Below, piece after piece: positions 27,643-36,573 of a stretch of 64,000 bases of DNA. The position numbers and the translations under genes were made by a program. How positions within the stretch are numbered: position 1 is the stretch's first letter; each line of letters opens with the position of its first letter. The notes beneath the pieces are model-generated. The model saw only the letters and a list, made by a program, of their open reading frames with translations. It was not told the DNA's origin and did no database searches. Source of the stretch: Paracidovorax oryzae ATCC 19882 (GTDB taxonomy: Bacteria; Pseudomonadota; Gammaproteobacteria; Burkholderiales; Burkholderiaceae_C); NCBI RefSeq assembly GCF_000687165.1, contig NZ_JMKU01000020.1, forward strand, positions 1-64,000, read 5' to 3'.

Positions 27643-29100
27643 TCAGTGCCGGCCCACGAGGCCGACCAGCAGGCGCGCCAGCGCCAGCCGGGCGCGCGTG
27701 TAGGGGGGGAACAGCAGCCGCAGCCCGTTGAGCGGGCCATCGGCCAGGCAGGCGCGCTCGTGCGAGAAGGCGCGGAAGCCGTGCCAGCCGTGGGCGCTGC
27801 CCAGCCCGGAGCGGTTCACGCCGCCGAAGGGCAGGTTTGCATGGGCGTATTGCTGCACGCACAGGTTCACGCCCAGGCTGCCGGAGCTGGTGCGCGCAGC
27901 CACCCGGGCGATGGCTTCGCGGTCGCGGCTGAAGATGTAGAGCGCCAGGGGCTTGGGCGCGGCGTTGGTGCGCGCGATGGCCTCGTCCAGCGTGTCGAAG
28001 GTGCGCAGCGGCATGACCGGCCCGAAGATCTCCTCGGCCTCGATGCGGGCGTCTTCCGGCACATCGGCCAGCAGGGTGGGCGCGACGTAGCGCGCGGCCG
28101 CGTCGTGCGTGCCGCCGTCCAGCGCCACGGCGCCGCGCGCGAGTGCATCGTCCACCAGCTCCGCCACGCGTGCGGCATGCCGCGTGCTCACCATGCGCCC
28201 GAGGTCGGGGCTGGCGGCCACCGCGTCCGCGCCGCGCCCGTAGTGCCGCGCGACCGCCTCGCGCCAGCATTCGGCGAAGCGGGCCGCCACGCTGCGGTGC
28301 ACGAGCACGTGGTCGGGCGCGACGCAGGTCTGGCCGGCGTTGGCGAGCTTGCCCCAGGCCAGCATGCGCGCGGCGGCGGGCAGGTCGGCGCTCGCATCCA
28401 CGATCGCGGGCGACTTGCCGCCCAGCTCCAGGGTGACGGAGGCGAGGTGGCGTGACGCCGCGGCCATCACCGCCTGGCCCACGGCGGGCGAACCGGTGAA
28501 GAAGATGTGGTCGAAGGGCAGGGCCAGCAGCCGCGTGGCGGTGGCCACGCCGCCCTCGACCACCGCCACCTCGGTGGGCTCGAACACGTCCGCGATGACC
28601 TCGGCGACGAGGGCATTCACGTGCGGCGTGAATTCCGAGGGCTTGACGATGGCCGTGTTGCCGGCCGCCACGGCAGATACCAGCGGGCCCAGCACCGTGT
28701 TCAGCGGGTAATTCCACGGGCCGATGATGAGGCAGCGTCCGCGCGGCTGGCACTGCACGTGCGCCCGGGTGCCGATGGTGGCGAGCGTGGGGCCGACGCG
28801 GCGCGGCCGCATCCAGCGTTGCAGGTGGCGGATGGCGTGGCCGGCTTCGCCGAGCACCGGCAGCAGTTCGGTCAGCTCCACCTCCGCCGCGGGCTTGCCG
28901 AGGTCGGCGCGGAAGGCGGCGTACCAGCGTTCGCGGCGCACCTGCACGGCATGGTGCAGGCGGCGCAGCATGCCGCGGCGCCGGGCGGCATCGGAGGTGC
29001 GCAGGGCCAGGGCCGTGGCGGCCTGGGCATCGAAGAGTGCGCGCACGACGTCCTCGGGGGCATCCGGGGGTGCGTTATCGCGTGCGGGAGGCAGCAGCAT
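27643..29100 (-). CDS. Coniferyl-aldehyde-dehydrogenase-like NAD(P) aldehyde dehydrogenase
   Basis: A 485-residue ALDH with intact catalysis: N130 in GPWNYPL, E225 in LELGGK and nucleophile C259 in NAGQTCVAPD. The short N-terminus and the IGPWNYPLNTVLGPLVSAVAAGN region place it with class 3/coniferyl aldehyde dehydrogenases, which act on aromatic or medium-chain aldehydes. The hydrophobic C-terminus (NGLRLLFPPYTRARLALARLLVGLVG) could associate with membrane. It is the last gene of a minus-strand operon, two bases after the aldolase-like gene, and probably oxidises an aldehyde produced by that pathway. Confidence 0.9.
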   Translation of the reverse strand: MLLPPARDNAPPDAPEDVVRALFDAQAATALALRTSDAARRRGMLRRLHHAVQVRRERWYAAFRADLGKPAAEVELTELLPVLGEAGHAIRHLQRWMRPRRVGPTLATIGTRAHVQCQPRGRCLIIGPWNYPLNTVLGPLVSAVAAGNTAIVKPSEFTPHVNALVAEVIADVFEPTEVAVVEGGVATATRLLALPFDHIFFTGSPAVGQAVMAAASRHLASVTLELGGKSPAIVDASADLPAAARMLAWGKLANAGQTCVAPDHVLVHRSVAARFAECWREAVARHYGRGADAVAASPDLGRMVSTRHAARVAELVDDALARGAVALDGGTHDAAARYVAPTLLADVPEDARIEAEEIFGPVMPLRTFDTLDEAIARTNAAPKPLALYIFSRDREAIARVAARTSSGSLGVNLCVQQYAHANLPFGGVNRSGLGSAHGWHGFRAFSHERACLADGPLNGLRLLFPPYTRARLALARLLVGLVGRH

Positions 29101-29102
29101 AT

Positions 29103-29762
29103 TCAGTAGCCCTTGCTTTCCTCGGGCAGCAGGCCGTGCCGCACGCGCTGCCGGGCCCGTTGCTCGTCCTTCATGAGCCGGCGGTTCGCCACGTGCCGCA
29201 CGATCCAGGGCAGGGGGCGTACCACGCCGCCGCTGGCCGCGGCGAGCACGTAGGCCTTGGCGCATTTCTCGAACAGCTCGGCATTGAGTGCCAGCCGCGC
29301 GCCGGTCATGCCCAGCGCCAGCGGTTCGCCCTGCACCAGCAGCACGTTGCCGCCCCGGCCGAGGGCGGATGGCAGCCGCTCGCCGGCCGCCGCGGGCAGG
29401 GGCGGCGCCATGTGGCCGAGGTGGCGCACCTGTTCGTCGAACACGCCGGGCATGGCGCCGCCGAAGCTTTCCAGGCAGAGCCCGAACGGCCCGCCACCGG
29501 AGGCCACGGCGCAGACATCGGGGCGCAGCGCGTACACGCCCGCATGCAGCGGCGCGCGCGCATCGGCCGGCCCCAGGGCGTCCGGTTCATCCAGGCCGGG
29601 CAGAGGCAGGCGGCGCGGCGCGACATCTGCCGCGCGGCCGAACCACATGTCGCCGGTGCCGGGAATGCGCAGCGACAGCGCCGGCCGGCGGCCGCCCAGC
29701 AACTGCCGGGCTTGCAGGCGGTCGCGCAGCGTGTGCCAGAGCTGCTCGAGGGTTGCATCCAT
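29103..29762 (-). CDS. Degenerate class II aldolase-like protein
   Basis: A 219-residue protein. Its beginning (LEQLWHTLRDRLQ, LSLRIPGTGDMWFGRAADV) resembles class II aldolase/adducin proteins at the glycine-rich substrate loop. The metal-binding His-x-His of active aldolases is not visible in the equivalent place (DVCAVASGGGPFG), so it is probably not an active zinc aldolase. It may be a regulatory or structural partner of the true aldolase encoded at 31328-32047. The C-terminus is basic (RHVANRRLMKDEQRARQRVRHG). It is packed in the operon, 12 bases after the aminotransferase stop. Confidence 0.6.
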   Translation of the reverse strand: MDATLEQLWHTLRDRLQARQLLGGRRPALSLRIPGTGDMWFGRAADVAPRRLPLPGLDEPDALGPADARAPLHAGVYALRPDVCAVASGGGPFGLCLESFGGAMPGVFDEQVRHLGHMAPPLPAAAGERLPSALGRGGNVLLVQGEPLALGMTGARLALNAELFEKCAKAYVLAAASGGVVRPLPWIVRHVANRRLMKDEQRARQRVRHGLLPEESKGY

Positions 29763-29773
29763 GGCGGCCTCCC

Positions 29774-31276
29774 TCACACGAGCGCGAACACGTCGTCGAA
29801 GCGGTTGAGGGCGTCGTCGATGACGCCGTCCGTATCGGCCAGGCTGGTGTAGATGCGGCTGCCCGCCAGCGTGACCAGGCCGTGGGCGGTGTAGGCCGCG
29901 CCGATCTCCTCCATCATGTGCTTGCGTTCCTTGGCCTCGTTGCGCACCCGGATGAGCTTCCACAGGCTGCCCGTGTCCAGCAGCAGCACGCCCGAGGTCT
30001 GCAGGTGGACGATGGAGCCCATGTTGTAGGCCACGTAGGGCAGGCCGCGGCGGCGGATGATCTCTTCCAGCCCGGCGCGCAGGCGGTCCCCCGCCCGGCC
30101 CGCGACCACGGCGGCCTGGGTGCGCTCGGCCTCGACGAGGGCGTGGTAGCCCGCGGCGCACGACAGGGGGTTGGCCGAGAGCGTGCCGCCCACGAAGGCC
30201 CGGCGCGAGGTGGTGCCAATGCCGCCCACCAGCGACATCATGATGTCGCGCCGCCCGCCGATGGCGCCGGCCATGGGGTAGCCCCCGGTGAGGCACTTGC
30301 CGAGCACGGTGATGTCCGGCACGACGCCGAAGTAGGCCTGGGCGCCGCCCATGCCCACGCGGAAGCCCGTGACCACCTCGTCGAAGATCAGCAGCGCGCC
30401 GAACTCGTCGCACAGCGCGCGCACCTGCCGGTTGTAGTCCGCGAAGACGGGCCGCGTGCCGCTCTCGGGGCCCAGGGGTTCGAGCAGGACCGCCGCCGTG
30501 CCGCCGCGCAGGCGGTTGAGCTGCAGCTTGCGCCGCAGGGCGTCGAGGTCGTTCGGCGGGCATTCCTGCGTGGGGCCGGTGGCGCCGCGCGGGATGCCGG
30601 TGGCCTCCATGCGGCCGGTGTTGGGCAGGCGCATGCCATAGACGAGCTGGTCGCTCCAGCCATGGTAGGCGCCGCCGATCTTGATGATCCGGTGCTTGCG
30701 GGTGAAGGTGCGTGCCAGCCGCACCGCGCCCATCACGGCCTCGGTGCCGGAGCCCAGCAGGCGCAGCATCTCCACGCCGGGCATGTGGCGGCACACCAGC
30801 TCGGCGAGCTGGACCTCGTATTCGTGCAGCAGGCCGGTGACCGGCCCGCACCCGTCCAGCAGCTCGTGCATTTTCTGGCGCACTGCCGGGTGGTTGCTGC
30901 CCAGCAGCGTGGGGCCGCCGGCCTGCAGGAAATCGATGTAGCGGTTGCCGTCCACGTCGGTCAGGTAGGCGCCTTCGGCCTGCGCGATGGCCAGGGGGAA
31001 CGGGTGGTTGAAGGCCAGGTTGTGCTGGATGCCGCCGGGGATGACGGCCCTGGCCTGTTCAGCCAGGCGCTTCGATCCCGCGCATTTCTCGTCGAACCAG
31101 CGCAGCACCTTGGGCATGGCGTCGCGCCGCACGGGGCGCATGGGCTGGCGGATCAGCTCGGCGAAGCGCTCGTAGAGCGCGGCGGTGCCGGGCCAGGCGG
31201 AGATGGCGGAAGGCACCGTGGCGGGGCCGGCGGCGGCAGGGGCGGACGCGGAGGGAAGGGGGGCGGGGTGTCTCAT
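29774..31276 (-). CDS. Class III aminotransferase, glutamate-1-semialdehyde aminomutase-like
   Basis: A 500-residue PLP enzyme. GSGTEAVMGAVRLAR binds the PLP phosphate, LLIFDEVVTGFRVG gives D299, and LGKCLTGGYPMAGAIGG gives the Schiff-base lysine K327. VIPGGIQHN and TLLGSNHPAV are typical of the HemL-like branch. An N-terminal extension of about 60 residues goes beyond HemL, and the presence within a catabolic operon suggests a dedicated amine or amino-acid substrate instead of haem synthesis. Start ATG 31276 is uncertain within this extension. Upstream and downstream genes are on the same strand with short gaps. Confidence 0.85.
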   Translation of the reverse strand: MRHPAPLPSASAPAAAGPATVPSAISAWPGTAALYERFAELIRQPMRPVRRDAMPKVLRWFDEKCAGSKRLAEQARAVIPGGIQHNLAFNHPFPLAIAQAEGAYLTDVDGNRYIDFLQAGGPTLLGSNHPAVRQKMHELLDGCGPVTGLLHEYEVQLAELVCRHMPGVEMLRLLGSGTEAVMGAVRLARTFTRKHRIIKIGGAYHGWSDQLVYGMRLPNTGRMEATGIPRGATGPTQECPPNDLDALRRKLQLNRLRGGTAAVLLEPLGPESGTRPVFADYNRQVRALCDEFGALLIFDEVVTGFRVGMGGAQAYFGVVPDITVLGKCLTGGYPMAGAIGGRRDIMMSLVGGIGTTSRRAFVGGTLSANPLSCAAGYHALVEAERTQAAVVAGRAGDRLRAGLEEIIRRRGLPYVAYNMGSIVHLQTSGVLLLDTGSLWKLIRVRNEAKERKHMMEEIGAAYTAHGLVTLAGSRIYTSLADTDGVIDDALNRFDDVFALV

Positions 31277-31327
31277 GGCGTGGGCGGCGAAGGGAAGGGG
31301 CTGGGAGAGGGAGCTGGCCGGTGCTCA

Positions 31328-32047
31328 CTACGCCGGCAGGCCTTCCCGGGAAGGGGCGGGCTGCAGGGGCGGGAGGGTCGGATGGGGCCCGGCGCTCTGC
31401 TGGAGCGCATCGTGGACGCGCCACAGCGCATCGCTGCCGCCGGTGTCGGCGAGGGCGGTGGCCTTGGCGGCGCGTTCGGCGATCCGGTCGGCCAGCAGAG
31501 CGCGCGCCAGGGCTTCCAGATCGTCCACCGCCTGCAGGGCGGCCTGGCTGTCCCGGCCGCAGCACAGGATGCCGTGGTTGCGCATCAGGTAGGCATGCGT
31601 GCCGGGCCGCACCGTCCGCGCGAATTTGGACGCGAGCCAGCCGGTGCCGGAAGGGGCGTAGCCCACCATGGGCAGGAAGGGGCCCAGCGTGGCTTGCCAG
31701 CGCGGCGGCACGGGCACGGCGCGGCCCAGCAGGGCCAGGGCGCTGGCGATCGGCTGGTGCGTGTGGATGCTGCAGCCGGCGTCGGGCCGCGCACGCAGCA
31801 GGCCGGCATGCAGGCCTGCCTCGACCGATGGGGCACGGTCGCCATCGACCTGCTGCAGGTCCGACAGGCGCAGCACGCAGACGTCGGCGGGCCGCATCGC
31901 GTGGTAGTCGATGGCCGAGGGCGTGACGGCCACGTGCCCGGCATCGAGGCGCAGCATGATGTTGCCGCCCGTGCCGGCGAAGTAGCCGAGGCGCGACAGG
32001 GTGAGGCAGAGCTCCACGACGTGCTGTTTCTGGGCAAGGTGCTTCAT
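31328..32047 (-). CDS. Class II aldolase/adducin-family protein (zinc)
   Basis: A 239-residue class II aldolase. The metal and catalytic residues are visible: E76 in SVEAGLH, H95 and H97 in SIHTHQ, and H158 in LMRNHGI, with GTGGNIMLRL as the substrate phosphate loop. Relatives such as FucA, RhaD or sugar-acid aldolases cleave phosphorylated ketoses. ATG 32047 overlaps the stop of the FGGY kinase gene (ATGA), so kinase and aldolase are coupled. The likely order is phosphorylation of a sugar or polyol followed by retro-aldol cleavage. Confidence 0.88.
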   Translation of the reverse strand: MKHLAQKQHVVELCLTLSRLGYFAGTGGNIMLRLDAGHVAVTPSAIDYHAMRPADVCVLRLSDLQQVDGDRAPSVEAGLHAGLLRARPDAGCSIHTHQPIASALALLGRAVPVPPRWQATLGPFLPMVGYAPSGTGWLASKFARTVRPGTHAYLMRNHGILCCGRDSQAALQAVDDLEALARALLADRIAERAAKATALADTGGSDALWRVHDALQQSAGPHPTLPPLQPAPSREGLPA

Positions 32048-33693
32048 GGCGATTCCGGAACGGGCGTGGGGGAGGCGGGGGCCGCAGCCGCGGGAGCGCC
32101 GGCGCTGGCGGCCGGCGCATTCAGCCGGCGGTAGAGGGGCGCCAGGCGGGTGCGCACCTCCTTGAAGGCTTCGAACTTGTCCGCATACAGGCGCTGCAGC
32201 GCGGCGGCCGGCTCGTACACGCGGCGCGTACGGCGCAGCCGGTGCAGCCCGGCGAATTCCAGCTCGCCGATGCCCACGCCGGCGATGAAGGCCGCGCCGA
32301 TCGCGTTGGCCTGGATGGGGTTGTCCGGCTGCCGTATCGGCTGGCCCGTGACGTCCGCCATGATCTGGCACCAGACCTCGCTCTGCGCGCCGCCGCCCAC
32401 GGCGGTGACGGTGCCGGGATCGCGGCCGAGCAGCCTGGCGAAGGGCTCCATCATCCAGCGCGTGTTCAGCGCCACGCCCTCCAGGAAGGCGCGGAAGATG
32501 TCTTCGCGCGAGTGCTCCAGCGAGAGGTTGACGAGCCCCGCGCGCAGCCGCGGGTCGTCCACCGGCGTGCGCTCGCCGAAGAGCCAGGGCGTGTAGATCA
32601 GGCCGCGCGCGCCGGGCGGCACCCGGGCGGCGATGCGGTTGAGCACTTCGTACACCTCGGGGTGCTCCTCGTCGCTGGCGAGTTCGTCGGGGTGGTAGAG
32701 GATGCGGTCGCGCAGGAACGAGAGGTTCGCCCCGGCGGTGGATTGCAGTGCCATGGCCAGGTAGCGGCCGCCCACCGCGCAGGGCACGGCGGCGATCTTG
32801 CGGAATACGTCGGTCTTCATCGCCGGCACGTGCGCGCCGAGCCAGGACGAGGTGCCCAGGTAGAGGTGCGTGGCGTAGTCGTCCACGGCCGCGCCCACGG
32901 CGACGGCGGAGTTGTCCACCGCGCCGGCCACCACCATGGTGCGCGGGTCCAGGCCCAGGGCCTGCGCGATCTCGGGCCGCAGCGGGCCCAGCACATCGGT
33001 GGACTGCACGATCTCGGGCAACTGGCATGCCTCGATGCCCAGCTGCTTCAGCAGGCCGGCGTCGTAGCGGACGCGGTGGGGATCGCGGTTGTCGGTCACC
33101 CAGGCCGTGAGGATGGAGTCCTGCGTGGCGCACACGCGGCCGCACAGGCGCATGTTGAGGTAGTCCAGCGCGTTGAGGAATTTGTCGGTGCGCTCGTAGA
33201 GGTCGGGGCGCTCGTCGCGCACGTAGGCGATGTGGCCGGCGATGTCGCGGCCGGTGCTGGAGGGCGCCCCGCCCGTCAGGCGCAGCCAGCGCCACAGCTT
33301 CAGCGGCGCGTAGCCCGCGATGTTGGCGAAGCGGCCCCGGGTGCGCCGGGCGATGGCGGCGGCCCCGCGGGCATCGAGCCAGCTGATCGCACGTCCCAGG
33401 GGCCTGCCGGCGCGGTCCACGCACACGGTGACCTCGGTCTGGGTGGAGCAGCAGACGGCCACCACCTGCCGGCGCCGCGCCGCATCGGCCTGCAGCAGTT
33501 CGGCAGCGGCATCGAGCAGGGCCCGCCACCAGTGCTCCGGGTCCTGCTCGGCCTGCATGCCCTGCACGTGCAGGGCCACGGGGCGGAAGGACCAGGCGTG
33601 CACGGTGCCGTCCAGCGACACGAGGGCGCACTTGCAGCCCGAGGTGCCGAGATCGATGGCCAGGACCAGTCGTTGCGCGGGGGGCATGGCCAT
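32044..33693 (-). CDS. FGGY-family carbohydrate kinase
   Basis: A 549-residue sugar kinase. The N-terminal ATPase phosphate-1 motif AIDLGTSGCKCALV (about 11-24), the phosphate-2 stretch around GAVDNSAVAVGAAVDD, and the second FGGY signature near EDIFRAFLEGVALNTRWMMEPF with GGGAQSEVWCQIMADVTGQPI are intact. The closest look is xylulokinase, but FGGY kinases vary in substrate. The Ala/Pro-rich C-terminal tail of about 25 residues is unusual. ATG 33693 lies two bases after the stop of the outer-membrane protein gene. It supplies the phosphorylated substrate for the following aldolase. Confidence 0.9.
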   Translation of the reverse strand: MAMPPAQRLVLAIDLGTSGCKCALVSLDGTVHAWSFRPVALHVQGMQAEQDPEHWWRALLDAAAELLQADAARRRQVVAVCCSTQTEVTVCVDRAGRPLGRAISWLDARGAAAIARRTRGRFANIAGYAPLKLWRWLRLTGGAPSSTGRDIAGHIAYVRDERPDLYERTDKFLNALDYLNMRLCGRVCATQDSILTAWVTDNRDPHRVRYDAGLLKQLGIEACQLPEIVQSTDVLGPLRPEIAQALGLDPRTMVVAGAVDNSAVAVGAAVDDYATHLYLGTSSWLGAHVPAMKTDVFRKIAAVPCAVGGRYLAMALQSTAGANLSFLRDRILYHPDELASDEEHPEVYEVLNRIAARVPPGARGLIYTPWLFGERTPVDDPRLRAGLVNLSLEHSREDIFRAFLEGVALNTRWMMEPFARLLGRDPGTVTAVGGGAQSEVWCQIMADVTGQPIRQPDNPIQANAIGAAFIAGVGIGELEFAGLHRLRRTRRVYEPAAALQRLYADKFEAFKEVRTRLAPLYRRLNAPAASAGAPAAAAPASPTPVPESP

Positions 33694-33695
33694 CC

Positions 33696-34583
33696 TCAGA
33701 ACTTGCGCGAAACGGCGAGCACGAGGCGGTTGCCGTCGGTCGCGCGCAGCCGGTCGCCGTCCATCACCTGGAACATCTCGCGCACGCGGGTGCGCGGCAT
33801 GACGTATTCGGCACTCCAGTCGAAGCCCCAGCGGCGGTGCAGGATGCCCACGGAGTAATCGGAGAAGTCCACCTCCTTGAAGTGGCGGATCTTCTGCGTG
33901 CCCGCGTGCAGTTTCAGCGTGGTCTGCGCATCCAGCGCGATGCGGTAGTCCAGGTCGAACAGCCAGCTGCCGCGCGAGTTCTGCTCGCCGCGTGCATAGC
34001 ACTCCAGCGCCCGTGCCGGATCGGCCGACACCGACAGGATCTGGCCGCAGACGCCGCCCGTGTCGGCGCCGCGGTAGGTCTTGGAGATCACGTTCAGGAT
34101 GCGCCCTTCGAGTGCGCCCCAGCCGATCTCCAGCACCGCGTACGAGGTGTCGTAGCGGGTCGTGCGGAAGTCCGTGGGCGCCCCGGCGTCGGGGTCGATC
34201 GCATGCGGCGCGCTGAAGCGCGCGCCGGGGAAGAACTCCGTGGCCAGCCCGGCGCCGAAATGCCAGCCGTCCGGATCGCCGAAGCGCCATCCGGCGCCCA
34301 GCAGCAGGTTGTAGCCGTCGCTGCCCGTGTAGGCCTTGCTGCTGACGGTGGAGAACTGCGCCTGCGCGACCAGGCCGCTTTCATGGGCGACCTGCACGCT
34401 CAGCTGCGCGCCGGGGCGCATGACCGAATCCGAGATGCCGCGCGTGCGCTGGTCGCTGACGAGCTTCACCTCGGTCTCGACGGCATAGCTGGCGGTCTCG
34501 TCGGCCTGGGCGGCGGCAGCGGCGCCGCCGTACAGGGCGCCGAAGGCACCGAGGGCGGCGAGGGGAAGCAGGGTGGAGCGCAT
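33696..34583 (-). CDS. Outer-membrane beta-barrel protein, TIGR02001-like
   Basis: A 295-residue protein from ATG 34583 (MRSTLLPLAALGAFGALYGGAAAAAQA, a signal peptide). The mature start VETEVKLVSDQRTRGISDS is the signature of the TIGR02001 family. Alternating hydrophobic strands and a terminal aromatic (LAVSRKF) support an outer-membrane barrel. As the gene directly precedes the kinase, it probably forms a pore for the substrate of the operon. A frame extending to 34634 adds residues that do not look like a signal sequence. Confidence 0.75.
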   Translation of the reverse strand: MRSTLLPLAALGAFGALYGGAAAAAQADETASYAVETEVKLVSDQRTRGISDSVMRPGAQLSVQVAHESGLVAQAQFSTVSSKAYTGSDGYNLLLGAGWRFGDPDGWHFGAGLATEFFPGARFSAPHAIDPDAGAPTDFRTTRYDTSYAVLEIGWGALEGRILNVISKTYRGADTGGVCGQILSVSADPARALECYARGEQNSRGSWLFDLDYRIALDAQTTLKLHAGTQKIRHFKEVDFSDYSVGILHRRWGFDWSAEYVMPRTRVREMFQVMDGDRLRATDGNRLVLAVSRKF

Positions 34584-34646
34584 GGAGGGCCTTTCTGGAG
34601 CGGGGCGGGGCAGGGCGTGGACAGGAGAAGGCATGGGCGGGCCGTG

Positions 34647-35072
34647 TCAGTGCCGGCAGGCCGGCGCCGCGGGGATCCCGTCGACGCGCTGCAGCCGCTC
34701 GGTCTGCCCGAGCAGTTCGGTGCCCACGAACGCGCGCACCTGCAGCTCGCCCGACTTCACGCGCAGCGCGCCCTTGTATTTGCGGCTGTCGCGCGGGTCA
34801 TACACCCAGCCGTCGCGCCAGGCGTCGTTGTCGTAGCGCTCCAGGCGGGCGATCTGCACGCCGCAGGTGTCGCGGGGCTGGCCGGCGTCCTTGTCCCAGA
34901 CGACCTGCCCGCAGAGCGCGGAGGGCGCGTCGGCGCAGGGCTTGAACTCCAGCACCGCGTCCTTCTCCGCGGTCATCCACAGCCCCTTGGCGTCGTCGGG
35001 GGCCGCCCGGGCCGGCGAGAGGATTGCCGACAGCAGGCCGGCGGCGAGGAGGAAGCGCGTGCGTGGGGTCAT
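34647..35072 (-). CDS. DUF2147 secreted protein
   Basis: A 141-residue protein from ATG 35072 (MTPRTRFLLAAGLLSAILSPARA), a typical Sec signal peptide. The mature part has GLWMTAEKDAVLEFKPC, LCGQVVWDKD and RKYKGALRVKSGELQVRAFVG, the DUF2147 pattern, an about 120-residue beta-rich domain of unknown function. Start 35072 is preferred to 35084 because GGAG precedes it. It is probably the first gene of the operon that runs down to 27643 and lies just downstream of a repeated palindromic motif. Confidence 0.85.
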   Translation of the reverse strand: MTPRTRFLLAAGLLSAILSPARAAPDDAKGLWMTAEKDAVLEFKPCADAPSALCGQVVWDKDAGQPRDTCGVQIARLERYDNDAWRDGWVYDPRDSRKYKGALRVKSGELQVRAFVGTELLGQTERLQRVDGIPAAPACRH

Positions 35073-35399
35073 GGAAGGCTCCATGTTATTTGATAGTGAT
35101 GACTAGTTTATAGCGATGACTATTTTTGTGACAGCGGTGTGGCATCCGTGGAAACCCTGACCAGCCATGGCGGAACCCGGGAATACAGGCAGCACGGAGG
35201 AGGCGAAGGACATGCGCGGCCGGGCGCCCGGTCCCTGGGGCGCAGGCGTGGCGTGGGCGAAGACCGCTGCAGCGGCCCGCGCCGGCCGAAATGCCGCGTC
35301 ACCAAGAGTGGCGATAGACCAGGCAGCGCGCGGTGCCGTGGCGCTGTCAGCGGCGCGCCGCAGGGCGGGCAGTGCAGTGCCTGCGCACCGGGACTTTCG
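35073..35399. other. Intergenic region upstream of the DUF2147-led operon
   Basis: About 327 bases. The first 50 hold two operator-like palindromes (see next entry) in a short AT-rich tract. The remaining 270 bases are GC-rich and show no supported gene; plus-strand frames here are antisense to the MFS gene further on and have no recognisable domain. Confidence 0.4.
35093..35122. promoter_or_regulatory. Pair of TetR-type operator palindromes
   Basis: ATAGTGATGACTA at 35093-35105 and ATAGCGATGACTA at 35110-35122 lie 17 bases apart, centre to centre, and 21-50 bases upstream of the DUF2147 ATG. The first contains the perfect inverted repeat TAGT-GATG-ACTA. A third near-identical copy is in the MFS/TetR intergenic region at 36574-36586. 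Placement across the promoter fits repression. Confidence 0.55.
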
Positions 35400-36557
35400 T
35401 CAGCCGGCCAGCGCGCGGCGGCGGGCGACGGATCCCAGCGCGAGCACGAGCACCGCCGCCGCGCCGAAGGCGGCGCTGACCAGGGGAACGGCCTGCGCCT
35501 GCTCGCCCTCGACGAAGAACGATGCGACCAGCGGGCCGCACGCGATGCCGAACAGCTGGGCGGCGGGCACCAGCGAGGCCACGCGGCCGCTGGGGTCCGC
35601 ATCGAAGGCCAGGCGCATCTGGAACGGCGTGATGAACAGCCACAGGAAGGCGAACAGGCCGCAGAGCAGGACGAAGGCCGTGGCGCCGCCGCCGGCCGTG
35701 GCCGGCACCGACAGGGCCACGGCACCCAGCAGCAGGGAGGCGGGCAGCAGCACGGCCGGTGCGCCCACGGTGCGCACGAGGGCCGATCCGCAGCTGCCGC
35801 CGACGACCTGGATGCCCAGGCAGGCGGCGACCAGGGTCTGCACGGCCGTGGCCGAGAGGCCCGCATCCCTGCCCAGAGGCTCCACATAGGCCCAGAGCGC
35901 GCCCAGGGTGGACAGCTGCAGGAAGGCCGCGAGCAGGGGGACCGCGCGGGCGGGCGTCCAGGCGAAGCCGCCGTTGTCCGCCACCGGCAGGGGCTGCAGC
36001 GAACGGGGCAGCGCGGGTGCCAGCAGCGCCGGCAGGACCAGCAGCGCGGCCAGCAGTGTGAATGCGCCCTGCCAGCCGTGGGCCGGGATGACCACGTTCG
36101 CCAGCAGCAGGCCGACGAGCGCCTGGGCCACCGTCTGGGTGACGAAGAAGGCGCCCGCGATCCGGTCGGGCTGGGCGCTGCGCACGATCACCGCCGTGGT
36201 GCCCCAGACCAGGATGCCCTCGGCCAGGCCCGCGGCCCCGCGCACCAGGGCGAAGCCCGGGACGCCGCTGGCGTGCAGCGTGCCCCAGTCCAGCGCCGCG
36301 GCCGCCAGCGCGGCGCCGGCTGTTGCCAGGGGGAGGAGCCGCAGGGGCAGCACCTGGTCGCCGAGCAGCACGCCCAGCGCCAGGGCGACGATCTCCGCCA
36401 TGGCCACCGCACCCAGGCCCTCGAGGCCGAGGCGCCCGGCCTCCAGCAGTTCCCCGAGCAGGATCGGCTGCAGCCCCAGGGTCAGCAGCGCGAGCGATCC
36501 GGCGCCCAGGGCCGACAGCAGGGCGAGGGGGCGGATCTCTTGCTTGATGCAGGTCAT
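35400..36557 (-). CDS. MFS transporter, unknown substrate
   Basis: A 385-residue membrane protein with about 12 hydrophobic helices (for example LALLSALGAGSLALLTLGLQPILLG, LLPLATAGAALAAAAL, VPAAQLFGIACGPLVASFF). Overall length and helix pattern fit the major facilitator superfamily, but the usual loop 2-3 motif is not obvious. ATG 36557 (MTCIKQEIRP) is preferred over ATG 36575 because an operator-like palindrome covers the latter. It is divergently transcribed from a TetR gene, a common arrangement for an exporter or importer controlled by its own repressor. Confidence 0.8.
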   Translation of the reverse strand: MTCIKQEIRPLALLSALGAGSLALLTLGLQPILLGELLEAGRLGLEGLGAVAMAEIVALALGVLLGDQVLPLRLLPLATAGAALAAAALDWGTLHASGVPGFALVRGAAGLAEGILVWGTTAVIVRSAQPDRIAGAFFVTQTVAQALVGLLLANVVIPAHGWQGAFTLLAALLVLPALLAPALPRSLQPLPVADNGGFAWTPARAVPLLAAFLQLSTLGALWAYVEPLGRDAGLSATAVQTLVAACLGIQVVGGSCGSALVRTVGAPAVLLPASLLLGAVALSVPATAGGGATAFVLLCGLFAFLWLFITPFQMRLAFDADPSGRVASLVPAAQLFGIACGPLVASFFVEGEQAQAVPLVSAAFGAAAVLVLALGSVARRRALAG

Positions 36558-36573
36558 GGGGCCATCCAAAAAC

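Noticed and set aside
29288-32134. 948-codon plus-strand frame
   Set aside because: Antisense to the aminotransferase and aldolase genes, no recognisable protein features.
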